The position numbers were made by a program, and so were the translations under genes. Positions 17,454 through 26,611 of a stretch of 64,000 nucleotides of DNA are shown one piece after another. This DNA is from Paludibaculum fermentans (GTDB lineage: Bacteria; Acidobacteriota; Terriglobia; Bryobacterales; Bryobacteraceae), in contig NZ_CP063849.1 in NCBI RefSeq assembly GCF_015277775.1, positions 3,720,001 through 3,784,000 of the forward strand, in the 5' to 3' direction. Below the pieces are notes generated by a model, which ran no database searches, was not told the origin of the DNA, and was given only the letters and a program-made list of their open reading frames with translations. Each line of letters opens with the position of its first letter. Within the stretch, counting starts at the first letter, position 1.

Positions 17454-19226
17454 TCACTCCACCATGCGATGGCCGGCCGGGCTGAGTTCCAGGGCCTGGA
17501 AGAAAATCAGGTTGTGCCCGGTGTCAGCGGCAGGCTGGAGTTTCACTGTCAGCGGACCGGTCTTCGGCAGGCGCACCCGCCCCAGGTCGATGGTCTTGTA
17601 CTCATAGCCCTCCCCTGTACCGGAAACCGTGCCGCGCACCGTCTGCCCTCCAATGTTCACCACGAAACCGGCTCCATTCGATTCCGCGCGCGCGGAGTAG
17701 CGGATCCGGACCTCATACTCGCCAGCCTGGCTCACCAGCAGTTGCCATGTGGCGGAATCCGCCGGCCCGGTCCATTTGGCGATGTGGAACTTCCCGCTGC
17801 GGTTGAACCTCTTCACCGCCTTGCCGGAAGTGACAGCAGCGAGATAGTCGAGATCGAATCCGACATCGCTACCCTGCACCACGATCAACGGCTCCGCGCG
17901 CGGAGCCCCGTCCAGTTCCAGCGCAATCACGGTATCGTTCTGATCCAGGGGCTCGGCCGGCAGCTTGACCAGCGGAACCCCGCCTTCCCGGCTGAGCGCC
18001 AGCTTCTGCGAGGGCGCGGCCAGCGGATACGCGGCCTTTACCGTATTCGTCAGTCCCTGGACACGCAGAATTCCGTCGGCCGGCCAGCTGAATACGTGCA
18101 GGAAGACCTTGTTACCCTTCACCGTGCTCCGGCCCCAGGGCTGCGCGGTCAGCGGGCTGGCGACGGTGCCGTAGATGCTCTCGCCGTTGATCTGCATCCA
18201 CGCCCCCACCGCCTTGAGCGTGGCCACACTGGGCGACGGGATCGTACCATCGGCCATCGGTCCTATATTCAGAAGGTAATTCCCGCCCTTGCCGACGATC
18301 TCCACCATGCGATGGATCACTTCACCTGGAGTCTTCCACTGCTGGTCGAACTTGCTGTAGCCCCAAGTGGTGTTCATCGTCTGGGGCGTCTCCCAGTCCT
18401 CCTGCAGCCCGCCGTTCGGCATGCCGTTGTCGTTCATGTTCTGGTAGTCGCCCATCAGGTCGGCGCCATAGTCGCCCACCCGCCCATTGATCAGGCAGTT
18501 CGGCTGCAACTCGTGGACTATGTCGATGAACTGCTGTGTGTGCTGCGGAGTGTCCATGCCGCGGTCGAACCACACCAGGTGGATCGGGCCGTAGCGCGAG
18601 AGCAGCTCTCGCAGTTGCGGCTTCGACTTCTCGTCCAGATAGCGCTCGAAATTCTTCTTGGTCCGGTCGTAGTCCCAGTTGTTGCCGAACCCGTCTGGAT
18701 GATCCCAATCTTCCCGGTGCGAATAGTAGACGCCAAACCGGATCCCCGCCTTCTGGCAGGCGGCGGAAAGCTCCTGCACCGGATCGCGATCGAACTTTGC
18801 CCAGTCCAGCAGGTTGTATTTGGAAACCGTCGAGCGGTACATGGCGAACCCGTCGTGGTGCTTGGCGGTCAGCACCAGATACTTCATGCCCGTAGCCTTG
18901 GCCAGCGCGACCCATGCCTCCGCGTCAAACTTCACGGGCTTCATGCCGCGCGCCGTTTCCCGGTAGTCGGCTACGGGAATGTTGAAGCGCTGCATGATCC
19001 ACTCGGCCTCCGTCCCCACCGGCACCTTTTGGCCCTTATACTCCCCGGCGAAGGCGGAGTAAGGACCCCAGTGGATGAACATTCCAAATTTGTCGTGCCG
19101 GAACCATTCCATGCGCTGATCTTGAGTCGGCGCGGGCTTCGATTGCGCGGCGGCGGAGGCGGCGAGGCAGAGCAGGAGCGCCACGCCGCGTCCGGTGCGG
19201 GCTGGACCGGATTGTCGTTTGGTCAT
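17454..19226 (-). CDS. Secreted alpha-L-fucosidase, GH29
   Basis: 590 aa starting MTKRQSGPARTGRG, with signal peptide VALLLCLAASAAAQS. The GH29 catalytic domain spans ~35-380: WFRHDKFGMFIHWGPYSAFAGEY, KYLVLTAKHHDGFAMY, FGVYYSHREDW, and the nucleophile Asp221 in HLVWFDRG. It is followed by GGNYLLNIGPMADGTIP. A C-terminal beta-rich domain (about 460-590) resembles a carbohydrate-binding module. It releases L-fucose from glycans in the periplasm or outside the cell. The ROK regulator lies immediately downstream on the same strand. Confidence 0.93.
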   Translation of the reverse strand: MTKRQSGPARTGRGVALLLCLAASAAAQSKPAPTQDQRMEWFRHDKFGMFIHWGPYSAFAGEYKGQKVPVGTEAEWIMQRFNIPVADYRETARGMKPVKFDAEAWVALAKATGMKYLVLTAKHHDGFAMYRSTVSKYNLLDWAKFDRDPVQELSAACQKAGIRFGVYYSHREDWDHPDGFGNNWDYDRTKKNFERYLDEKSKPQLRELLSRYGPIHLVWFDRGMDTPQHTQQFIDIVHELQPNCLINGRVGDYGADLMGDYQNMNDNGMPNGGLQEDWETPQTMNTTWGYSKFDQQWKTPGEVIHRMVEIVGKGGNYLLNIGPMADGTIPSPSVATLKAVGAWMQINGESIYGTVASPLTAQPWGRSTVKGNKVFLHVFSWPADGILRVQGLTNTVKAAYPLAAPSQKLALSREGGVPLVKLPAEPLDQNDTVIALELDGAPRAEPLIVVQGSDVGFDLDYLAAVTSGKAVKRFNRSGKFHIAKWTGPADSATWQLLVSQAGEYEVRIRYSARAESNGAGFVVNIGGQTVRGTVSGTGEGYEYKTIDLGRVRLPKTGPLTVKLQPAADTGHNLIFFQALELSPAGHRMVE

Positions 19227-19327
19227 TCGCGCACAGTATATCCGGCTCCGGGGCATGGCATGGCCGGTGACGGGCCACCTCGACACCGGACCGCGTATTG
19301 CTTAGCATGAGTGGATCGGAGGTGATC

Positions 19328-20197
19328 ATGACATTCTGTACAGGTTGCGGGACGCCGGTGGAAGGAAACTTCTGCCAGAAGTGCGGGCAGGCCGTGGCTC
19401 AACCGGCTCAACCACCCGCCGGCTTCGGACAACCAGCCGCCCCGCCGCCACCGGCCGGCTTTGGACAGCAACCGGCGCCGCCGCCAGCTGGATTCGGTCA
19501 GCAAACTCCACCTCCCGCCGCGGGTGCGAAGAAAGGCATGGGGCCTCTCGGCTGGGTGCTCATCGGGCTGGGCGCGTTCTGCCTGCTGATCGGTGTCGTG
19601 GTCGTCGGCGCCGGATTCTTCTTCGCGCACAAAGTCAAGGAAGCGGGCATCGACTCGGAACTGGCACAAAAGAACCCCGCGCTGGCCGCAGCCAAGGTCA
19701 TGGCTGCCCTCAACCCCGACGTCGAAGTCGTCCGTGTGGATGACGAGAAGGGCACGCTCACCATCCGCGAGAAGAAGTCCGGCAAGACCATTACCATGAA
19801 TGCGGACGACGTCAAGAACGGCAAGATCACCTTCTCCGACGACAGCACCGGCGAGAAGGTCTCCATCGGCTCCGGAACCGATGTCCGGTTGCCGTCGTGG
19901 ATCCCTGAATATCCCGGCTCCAAACCCGAGGGCACGATGGCGGCTAGCGGCAATCACGGCGAAGGCGGCATGGCCCACTTCACCACCAGCGACTCTGTCA
20001 CCAAGGTTCTCGGCTTCTATCAGGACGAATTGAAGGGCGCCGGCTTCAAAATCACCTCCAACGTCAGCGGAGACTCCGGCGACTCGAAAGGCGGCCTGAT
20101 CACCGCTGAAAACACGAGCACGAAACATACTGTCCTGGTAACTGTGGGTTCCAGCGACAAGGGCACCGAAGTTGCTCTCACTTACGGCAGCAGGTAG
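19328..20197 (+). CDS. Zinc-ribbon, PAGFGQ-repeat membrane protein
   Basis: 289 aa. Start ATG 19328 is preceded by GGAGGTGATC, a near-perfect anti-16S sequence. Order: zinc ribbon (CTGCGTPVEGNFCQKCG), a Pro/Gly-rich linker with three PAGFGQ repeats, one membrane helix (GWVLIGLGAFCLLIGVVVVG), then a soluble domain with KSGKTITMNADDVKNGKITF and a C-terminal part (FYQDELKGAGFKITSN). The likely topology is cytosolic ribbon and outer soluble domain. Function is unknown; the architecture recurs in the gene at 30104. Confidence 0.85.
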   Translation: MTFCTGCGTPVEGNFCQKCGQAVAQPAQPPAGFGQPAAPPPPAGFGQQPAPPPAGFGQQTPPPAAGAKKGMGPLGWVLIGLGAFCLLIGVVVVGAGFFFAHKVKEAGIDSELAQKNPALAAAKVMAALNPDVEVVRVDDEKGTLTIREKKSGKTITMNADDVKNGKITFSDDSTGEKVSIGSGTDVRLPSWIPEYPGSKPEGTMAASGNHGEGGMAHFTTSDSVTKVLGFYQDELKGAGFKITSNVSGDSGDSKGGLITAENTSTKHTVLVTVGSSDKGTEVALTYGSR

Positions 20198-20208
20198 GCC
20201 CTCCTTCC

Positions 20209-20241
20209 AGCCGGGTTGCGGGGCGCCCCCGCCCGGCTTTA
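20209..20241 (+). terminator. Intrinsic terminator-like hairpin
   Basis: AGCCGGG pairs with CCCGGCT, with a second inner stem (GCGGGG with CCCCGC), followed by TTTAT. It lies 11 bp after the zinc-ribbon gene and before the next gene. Confidence 0.65.
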
Positions 20242-20253
20242 TCTTGGTGCGCG

Positions 20254-21795
20254 GTGCCTGAGGCGTCCCAAGACCGGATACGGCAACTGATCCTGGAAGG
20301 TCCGGCGGAACCGGGCGTCTGGGCTGCGCGTTCCATGCTCGGCCTGATCCTGCTGATTACCTCTTTCTTAGGCGTCTGGCAGGCGAAGACCAAACCGTTC
20401 TGGTTCGACGAGATTCTAACCATTGAGGTCAGCAGCCTGCCCTCACCGGAACTGCGCTGGCAGGCCCTGTACGCTGGCTGCGATGGCATGCCGCCCGGCT
20501 ACTACTGGATCAATGCCATGGCCGCCCGCCTGCCCTTCGATGACCACATTCGATGGCGCGGCCCCGAACTGCTGGGCTGGCTTCTGGCCTTGACCGGGGT
20601 CTATCACTTCACCGCCGCTGTGTGCGGCCGCAGCGCGGGTCTGGCCGCGGTGCTGCTGCTCGCCCTCACCCCCGTGTCCTCCTACGCCTGGGAGGCGAGG
20701 CCCTACGCGCTGCTGCTGGGCGTTCTCGCCTGGGCGGCGGCATCCTGGCAGAGGGCGGAACGCCACTGGGGCTGGATCGCCGCGCTGGCCGCGCTGCTCG
20801 CCACCGCCACCAACCTGCACTACCTGGCGCCCTTGTCTGTGGTCTGCTTCGCCTTGGCGGAGACGGCCGTCAGCCTCGCGGAACGCAGGCTGCGTTGGCG
20901 CATCTGGGCGGCTTTCGCGGCCGCGGCCATCCCCACGCTGCTCGCCTTGCCCCTGCTCATCAAAATGAAGGCGGACTTCGGAGCCCGCTTCTGGGCCCGC
21001 CCGGAGCTGGGTGGACTGCCCTACTACTACGGCAATCTGCTGGGATTCCCGCTGGCCGTTGTCCTGGTCCTTCTACCGTTCGGGCTCCCTTACCTGCTCC
21101 GTTCGATTCTGAAGGAGAACCCGGCGTCACCCCGCCGGCACGCGCTCTTTCTGACCATGTGCCTGCTGCTGCTTCCGGTCTTGAGCCTCCTCTTCACCCT
21201 GGCCACGCACGGCGGCTTCAACGAGCGCTACACCATGCCCATGGTGATCGGCTACGCGGCGGCCATCCCGCTGCTGCTGGCATGGAGGCCCGGCGGTCTG
21301 GCGAGAGGCTTCACCCTCAGTCTGCTCCTGGCGTTCCTCGTCCTGTCTGGTCGGGAGGCGTCAAGACTGGCGGCGGAACCGCCCGCCCAACTGGCGGGAG
21401 AATCGGGAACAGCCCTGACCGCCCTGCGCTCGGCTCCGGAAGGACTCCTGCTGATCAACAACCCGCTCGATTTCCTGGCAGGCTGGTACTACGCCAATCC
21501 GGCGCAGCGGGCGCGGCTCGCCTACATCGGCGACACGGAAGCGGCCTACCGTCTCGGCCGCACGGACGGGGCAGTCCGTCTGTTGCTGGCCTTGCGTCAG
21601 TTCTACCCCGTGCCGGTCAGGACTTTTGAGGAGTTCCTGCCGGACCACCGGGAGTTCACCATGTTCTCCAGCGGACCGCCCCACCTGCAGTGGCAACCTT
21701 CTCGATTGAAAGAACTTGGCTGGAAGATCGAACTCTTCGCCTCACCGGTTCCCGGCCGCCTTGACCGCGTGCGGGCCCCGCAGCCAGGTTCGTAG
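20254..21795 (+). CDS. GT39/ArnT-like membrane glycosyltransferase
   Basis: A 513-aa polytopic protein with a GTG start. TKPFWFDEILTIEVSS contains the acidic DE motif in the first extracytoplasmic loop, typical of GT-C enzymes that use polyprenyl-phosphate sugars. About ten hydrophobic helices follow, with GFNERYTMPMVIGYAA in the middle and a soluble C-terminal ~150 residues. It probably transfers a lipid-linked sugar to a glycan, lipid or protein at the outer face. It precedes the nucleotide-sugar epimerase cluster and may use its product. Confidence 0.75.
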   Translation: MPEASQDRIRQLILEGPAEPGVWAARSMLGLILLITSFLGVWQAKTKPFWFDEILTIEVSSLPSPELRWQALYAGCDGMPPGYYWINAMAARLPFDDHIRWRGPELLGWLLALTGVYHFTAAVCGRSAGLAAVLLLALTPVSSYAWEARPYALLLGVLAWAAASWQRAERHWGWIAALAALLATATNLHYLAPLSVVCFALAETAVSLAERRLRWRIWAAFAAAAIPTLLALPLLIKMKADFGARFWARPELGGLPYYYGNLLGFPLAVVLVLLPFGLPYLLRSILKENPASPRRHALFLTMCLLLLPVLSLLFTLATHGGFNERYTMPMVIGYAAAIPLLLAWRPGGLARGFTLSLLLAFLVLSGREASRLAAEPPAQLAGESGTALTALRSAPEGLLLINNPLDFLAGWYYANPAQRARLAYIGDTEAAYRLGRTDGAVRLLLALRQFYPVPVRTFEEFLPDHREFTMFSSGPPHLQWQPSRLKELGWKIELFASPVPGRLDRVRAPQPGS

Positions 21796-21858
21796 CATGA
21801 TGGAAGAGACGAGTTACGCCGATGGAAGGGGTGCCCGCGATTTGAGGAAGCATTTGGT

Positions 21859-22929
21859 ATGAGTCAACCGTGCGTACTGGTGACAGGCTCCTGCGGCCTG
21901 ATTGGATCGGAAGTGGCCGTGTATTTCGCCCGGCAGGGCTTTCACGTGGCCGGCATCGACAGCAACCACCGCGCCGTCTTCTTCGGCCCGGAAGGGGACA
22001 CCAGTTGGGTGCTGGACCGCCTGCGGAGGGAGATCCCGGGCTACCGCCACGAGGCCCTCGACATCCGCGACCGCGACCGGCTCCTCGCCTTCATGGGCGA
22101 ACTCCGCCCCGATCTCATCATCCACACCGCCGCCCAGCCCTCGCACGACCGCGCCGCCGCCATCCCCTTCCTCGATTTTGAAGTCAACGCCCTCGGCACC
22201 CTCCACCTGCTCGAGGCCGCCCGTCAGCACTGCCCGGAGTCGCCCTTCATCCATATGTCCACAAATAAGGTATATGGAGACCGGCCGAACACCATCGCCT
22301 TGCAGGAACTGGAAACCCGCTGGGACTACGCCGATCCCGCCTACGAGCACGGCATTGCCGAGGACTTCTCCATCGACCAGAGCAAACACTCCATCTTCGG
22401 AGCCTCCAAGGTCGCCGGCGACGTCATGGTCCAGGAGTACGGACGCTACTTCGGCATGCCTACCTGCTGCCTGCGCGGCGGCTGCCTCACCGGCCCAAAC
22501 CACAGCGGCGTCGAACTCCACGGCTTTCTCAGCTACCTCGTGAAGTGCAATTTGGAGGAGCGCGAATACCGCGTCTTCGGCTACAAGGGCAAGCAGGTCC
22601 GCGACAACATCCACTCCGAGGATGTCGCCCGGTTTATGTTCGAATTCTGGAAGGCGCCGCGCGTGGCCGAGGTTTATAATCTCGGCGGCGGCAAGGACAA
22701 CGCCTGCTCCGTCATGGAAGCCTTCCAGCTCGCTGGGAACGTCACCGGCAAACCCATGCACTGGCGCTATGTGGACGAGAATCGCATCGGTGACCACATC
22801 TGCTACTACAGCGACCTGCGGAAGATGCGGGCTCACTATCCGGCCTGGAGCATCACCAAACCGCTGCCCGCCATCTTCGAGGAGATCGCAGGAAGCTGGC
22901 AGGAGAGACTGAAAACCGCGGCACTATGA
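21859..22929 (+). CDS. CDP-paratose 2-epimerase-like NAD-dependent epimerase (Y-to-F variant)
   Basis: A 356-aa extended [18 protein letters not shown] is the NAD-binding Gly motif and [14 protein letters not shown] the sugar-contact strand. [15 protein letters not shown] is typical of the CDP-paratose/tyvelose epimerase group. The expected catalytic YxxxK appears as FGASK in [13 protein letters not shown], with Phe in place of Tyr. The C-terminal [15 protein letters not shown] and [15 protein letters not shown] are as in the family. It overlaps the next gene by ATGA. It may act with the second epimerase as one heteromeric enzyme, or use a different acid-base residue. Confidence 0.85.
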   Translation: MSQPCVLVTGSCGLIGSEVAVYFARQGFHVAGIDSNHRAVFFGPEGDTSWVLDRLRREIPGYRHEALDIRDRDRLLAFMGELRPDLIIHTAAQPSHDRAAAIPFLDFEVNALGTLHLLEAARQHCPESPFIHMSTNKVYGDRPNTIALQELETRWDYADPAYEHGIAEDFSIDQSKHSIFGASKVAGDVMVQEYGRYFGMPTCCLRGGCLTGPNHSGVELHGFLSYLVKCNLEEREYRVFGYKGKQVRDNIHSEDVARFMFEFWKAPRVAEVYNLGGGKDNACSVMEAFQLAGNVTGKPMHWRYVDENRIGDHICYYSDLRKMRAHYPAWSITKPLPAIFEEIAGSWQERLKTAAL

Positions 22930-23993
22930 AGATCCTGATCACCGGCATCTGCGGCTTTGTCGGCAGTACCCTCGCTCGCACGCTGCTGGCCTGCGTCGAA
23001 GGATTCCAGATCATCGGCATCGACAACTTAATGCGGCCGGGCGCCGAAACGAACCGCCAGTCGCTCAAGAGCCTGGGTATCGAATTTGTCCATGGCGACA
23101 TCCGTTCAGCCAGCGATCTCGCCGGCTTGCCCGCGGCCGACTGGATCATTGATGCCGCCGCTAATCCCAGCGTTCTGGCCGGTGTGGCGGGCGGCGGCAG
23201 CAGCCGCCAGTTGTTCGAACACAATCTGGCCGGCCTCGGCAACGTATTGGAGTACGCCAAGGTGCACCGCGCCGGACTGCTGCTGCTCAGCACCAGCCGC
23301 GTCTACTCCATCCCCGCCCTGGCCACCCTGCCCTTGAAGGTGGAAGGAGATGGCTTCGTTCTCGACGATACCCGGCCCCTCCCCGCGGGCGTCACCGCGG
23401 AAGGCATCGACACCGCCTTCGCCACCACCGCGCCCATCTCGCTCTATGGCGCGACCAAACTCGCCTCGGAAATCATGGCCCTCGAATACGGCGCCGCCTT
23501 CGACTTCCCAGTCTGGATCACACGCTGCGGCGTTCTCGCCGGGGCCGGCCAGTTCGGCACGCCAGACCAGGGCATCTTCGCTTACTGGATCAACGCCCAC
23601 CTCCGCCGCCGCCCCCTGCGCTACATCGGCTTCGAAGGACTCGGCCGCCAGGTGCGCGACGCGTTCCACCCCTCTGACCTCGCGGCGCTCCTCCTGGCGC
23701 AGATGCGCTCTACCCGCGACGGCGGCCAACGCATCTACACGGCCGGCGGCGGACCGCGCAACGCATGGTCTCTTGCTCGTCTGAACAGCTGGTGCGACGG
23801 CCGTTTCGGAACCCACACACCCGCGGCCGACCCGCGCCCCCGTCCCTATGACATACCGTGGGTCGTGATGAGCAATGCGGATGTCCAGCGTGATTTTGCG
23901 TGGAGTCCGGCGCTGGGTCTCGATGCCATTGCCGCGGAGATCGCCGCGCATGCCGGGCAACACCCGCAGTGGCTGGAACTGAGCGGACTATGA
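22926..23993 (+). CDS. CDP-paratose 2-epimerase-like NAD-dependent epimerase/dehydratase
   Basis: A 355-aa extended [19 protein letters not shown] is the NAD-binding motif, [15 protein letters not shown] the catalytic Ser region, and [19 protein letters not shown] holds an intact YxxxK. The C-terminal [17 protein letters not shown] and [16 protein letters not shown] match CDP-paratose epimerase-like proteins. The start overlaps the upstream stop and the stop overlaps the next start (ATGA twice), so all three genes are translationally coupled. It probably makes a rare NDP-sugar for a lipid or polysaccharide. Confidence 0.85.
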   Translation: MKILITGICGFVGSTLARTLLACVEGFQIIGIDNLMRPGAETNRQSLKSLGIEFVHGDIRSASDLAGLPAADWIIDAAANPSVLAGVAGGGSSRQLFEHNLAGLGNVLEYAKVHRAGLLLLSTSRVYSIPALATLPLKVEGDGFVLDDTRPLPAGVTAEGIDTAFATTAPISLYGATKLASEIMALEYGAAFDFPVWITRCGVLAGAGQFGTPDQGIFAYWINAHLRRRPLRYIGFEGLGRQVRDAFHPSDLAALLLAQMRSTRDGGQRIYTAGGGPRNAWSLARLNSWCDGRFGTHTPAADPRPRPYDIPWVVMSNADVQRDFAWSPALGLDAIAAEIAAHAGQHPQWLELSGL

Positions 23994-24757
23994 AGACGCC
24001 CGCGCCCGAAAAGCGGAGCCCGCTGAAACTGCTGTCCGTAGTCATCCCGGCGCACAACGAGGAGGGCTGCGTCGCCCTCACGGTGGAACACCTGCACGTT
24101 GAATTGCGCGGCAACGGCATTCCCCACGAAATCGTGGTCGTCGACGACGGCTCAACCGACACCACGTGGGCCGTCCTGCAAGGATTGGTGCCGCGCATCG
24201 CCGAATTGCGTCCCGTTCAGAACAAAGGCGAACACGGCTTCGGGCGCGCCATCACCTTCGGCTTCGATCACATTCAGGGCGATGCGGTGGTGGTCATGAT
24301 GGCCGACGAATCCGACGATGCCCGCGACGTCGTCCGCTATTGGAGCCTGCTCGGCGAAGGCTGGGACGCCGTGTTCGGCTCGCGCTTCGTCAAGGGCGGA
24401 GCGGTCATCGACTACCCCTGGCTCAAGCTGTCCATCAACCGCATGGCCAACTTCTTCATCCGGATTCTCTTCAACATCCCGCTCAACGACACCACCAACG
24501 CCTTCAAGGCCTACCGCCGCGAAGTCATCGAAGGCTGCCGGCCCTTCCTGTCGCCGCACTTCAATCTCACCGTGGAACTGCCGCTGAAGACCATCGTGCG
24601 TGGCTACTCGTGGACCGTCATGCCCATCTCCTGGCGCAACCGGCGCTTTGGCGAGTCCAAGCTTAAGATCAAGGAGATGGGCAGCCGTTACCTGTTCATC
24701 GCCCTCTACTGCTGGCTGGAAAAGTACTTCAGCCGCGGAGACTACCGCGCGCGATAA
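23990..24757 (+). CDS. Polyprenyl-phosphate GT2 glycosyltransferase (DPM1-like)
   Basis: 255 aa: LSVVIPAHNEEGCVALTVEHL, EIVVVDDGSTDTTW, KGEHGFGRAITFGF and the DxS-type acidic site MMADESDDARD, followed by FGSRFVKGGAVIDYP and NDTTNAFKAYRREVI. This is the dolichol/undecaprenyl-phosphate mannosyl or glucosyl transferase type. There is no C-terminal membrane pair beyond a short amphipathic end (LFIALYCWLEKYF). It starts within the stop of the epimerase gene. It probably loads the sugar made by the two epimerases onto a polyprenyl phosphate. Confidence 0.87.
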   Translation: MKTPAPEKRSPLKLLSVVIPAHNEEGCVALTVEHLHVELRGNGIPHEIVVVDDGSTDTTWAVLQGLVPRIAELRPVQNKGEHGFGRAITFGFDHIQGDAVVVMMADESDDARDVVRYWSLLGEGWDAVFGSRFVKGGAVIDYPWLKLSINRMANFFIRILFNIPLNDTTNAFKAYRREVIEGCRPFLSPHFNLTVELPLKTIVRGYSWTVMPISWRNRRFGESKLKIKEMGSRYLFIALYCWLEKYFSRGDYRAR

Positions 24758-24782
24758 TGGAAATACTGTCTAGTCTCGTACC

Positions 24783-26531
24783 GTGAACAAAGAACTCGTC
24801 GATCAGGTGAAGTCGGCAGTAGACATCGTTCAGGTGGTGCGCGAGTACGTACCCAGCCTGAAGCGCAGCGGCGCGGGCACGCGTTACATCGGACTTTGCC
24901 CCTTCCATACGGAGAAGACCCCCTCGTTCTCCGTCCACGGCACCCACCAGTTCTACAAGTGCTTCGGCTGCGGAGCCGGTGGCGACGTCTTCAAGTTCGT
25001 CCAGGAGATGGAACGGCTTACCTTCTGGGAGTCGCTGAAATACCTGGCCGAACGCAACGGCATCCCCCTGCCCAAACGGTCCGACCTGGCCGACGAAGAG
25101 GCGAAGAAGCGCGGCGCGGTCTACGAGATGAACGAGATCGCCGTCAAGGTCTACCAGGACCTGCTCTTCTCGCCTGCAGGGCAGGAGGCGCGCGCCTATC
25201 TGAAGCACCGCGGCCTTTCCCAGGCCATCGCCGAAGAGTTCAATCTCGGTCTCTCTGAGCGCGGCGGCCAGATGCTGGTGAAGATCTTCGAGAAACAGGG
25301 CTTCACGCACACTGAGATGGAATCCAGCGGCCTCATCCGGGTACGCAATGAAGGTACCGGCCACTATGACGTCTTCCGCGGCCGGCTCATGTTCCCCATC
25401 CACTCCGAGACCGGCAAGGTCATCGGCTTCGGCGCCCGTGCCCTGGCCGAAGGCGACGAGCCCAAATACCTCAATTCGGGCGACTCGGATGTCTACCAGA
25501 AGCGCAGCGTTCTCTACAACCTCAACCGCGCGCGCAAGCCCATCCAGGAAGCCGGCTTCAGCATTCTGGTAGAAGGGTATATGGATGTGATCGGAGTGTA
25601 TGCGGCCGGAGTGCGCAATGTCGTCGCCTCCTGTGGCACCGCGCTCACCAACTTCCAGGTGCGCAGCCTTCGCCGCCATGCCGGCGAAGTGGTGCTGAAC
25701 TTCGACCCCGACAACGCCGGAGCCAACGCGGCCGAGAAATCCATCCCGATCCTCCTCGAAGAGGGCGTCCGCCTCCGCGTGCTCTCCCTCACCGGCGGAC
25801 TCGATCCTGACGAATACATCAAGGCCAACGGCGCCGCAGCCTACGGGGACGCCCTGCGCGGCGCGCGCGGCTACTTCCATTGGCTGGCCGACCGCGCCCG
25901 CACCCGCCTCGATCTCCACACGCCCGAGGGCCGCGTCGCCGCCTTCCAGTTCCTGCTGCCCGCCATCCAGAAGATGCCGGACAAGCTCGACCGCCTCGCT
26001 GTCGCCAACGATGTGGCGGAGTACCTCAAAATGGAACCCGGCATCGTACTCGATGAATTCCGGAAGGCTGCGGCGGAAAAGCGCGGCCGTGTGACCAGGC
26101 GAGAAGAGAACACCCCCGACGCCAACGAGGTCCTCCTGCTCCATGCCCTGCTGGGCAACCCGGAGGCCCGCGACGAGATCGTGCCCGTCCTGCGCGGCCT
26201 CTCCGTCGTAACAAAGTTCCGTTCGGCTCGTATATTCGAAGTGATTCTTCAACTGGTGGCGGAAGGCGTGAGTCCTTCCTACTCGTCGGTGGAGGCCCGC
26301 CTGGGCGAGCCCGACAAGGCTCTATTGGTGTCGCTGGTGTTTGCCGATGATACCCTGAGCCAGAACTTCACTACGGAGCAGGCCGTGGCCTGCGTGCGGC
26401 AACTGGCCTTCGGAGAACGCGATGTCCATCTGGCCGAACTGCGGCAGCGCATCAAAGATGCCGAGAGATCGGGCAATATGGAGGAAGCCCTGCATTTGAT
26501 GGAAGAGCTCAACGCCTTGAAACGATCGTGA
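24783..26531 (+). CDS. dnaG: DNA primase
   Basis: A 582-aa replicative primase that makes RNA primers. The GTG start gives MNKELVDQVKSAVDIVQVV. The N-terminal zinc domain has Cys39, His42, Cys60 and Cys63 (CPFHTEKTPSFS...CFGCG). The catalytic core and TOPRIM domain contain RLMFPIHSETGKVIGFGAR, ILVEGYMDVIGVYAAG with the catalytic Glu, and VVLNFDPDNAGANAA with the metal Asp pair. The C-terminal helical part binds DnaB. Gene order dnaG-rpoD is the common macromolecular-synthesis arrangement, and the two are probably co-transcribed. Confidence 0.96.
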   Translation: MNKELVDQVKSAVDIVQVVREYVPSLKRSGAGTRYIGLCPFHTEKTPSFSVHGTHQFYKCFGCGAGGDVFKFVQEMERLTFWESLKYLAERNGIPLPKRSDLADEEAKKRGAVYEMNEIAVKVYQDLLFSPAGQEARAYLKHRGLSQAIAEEFNLGLSERGGQMLVKIFEKQGFTHTEMESSGLIRVRNEGTGHYDVFRGRLMFPIHSETGKVIGFGARALAEGDEPKYLNSGDSDVYQKRSVLYNLNRARKPIQEAGFSILVEGYMDVIGVYAAGVRNVVASCGTALTNFQVRSLRRHAGEVVLNFDPDNAGANAAEKSIPILLEEGVRLRVLSLTGGLDPDEYIKANGAAAYGDALRGARGYFHWLADRARTRLDLHTPEGRVAAFQFLLPAIQKMPDKLDRLAVANDVAEYLKMEPGIVLDEFRKAAAEKRGRVTRREENTPDANEVLLLHALLGNPEARDEIVPVLRGLSVVTKFRSARIFEVILQLVAEGVSPSYSSVEARLGEPDKALLVSLVFADDTLSQNFTTEQAVACVRQLAFGERDVHLAELRQRIKDAERSGNMEEALHLMEELNALKRS

Positions 26532-26611
26532 CGCGGACCGCACAACTCATCGGACGCGCTGTTGTACTATGAGTGAGACGTATAGGCAAGGGGATTACTG
26601 GCGAGGTTTCC

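Noticed and set aside
17061-19310. Long plus-strand frame opposite the fucosidase gene
   Set aside because: It is an antisense shadow of GH29 and part of the ROK gene in GC-rich DNA, with Arg/His/Leu-rich nonsense composition.
24729-26252. 507-codon minus-strand frame opposite dnaG
   Set aside because: It is a shadow of a full-length, clearly recognised primase gene.
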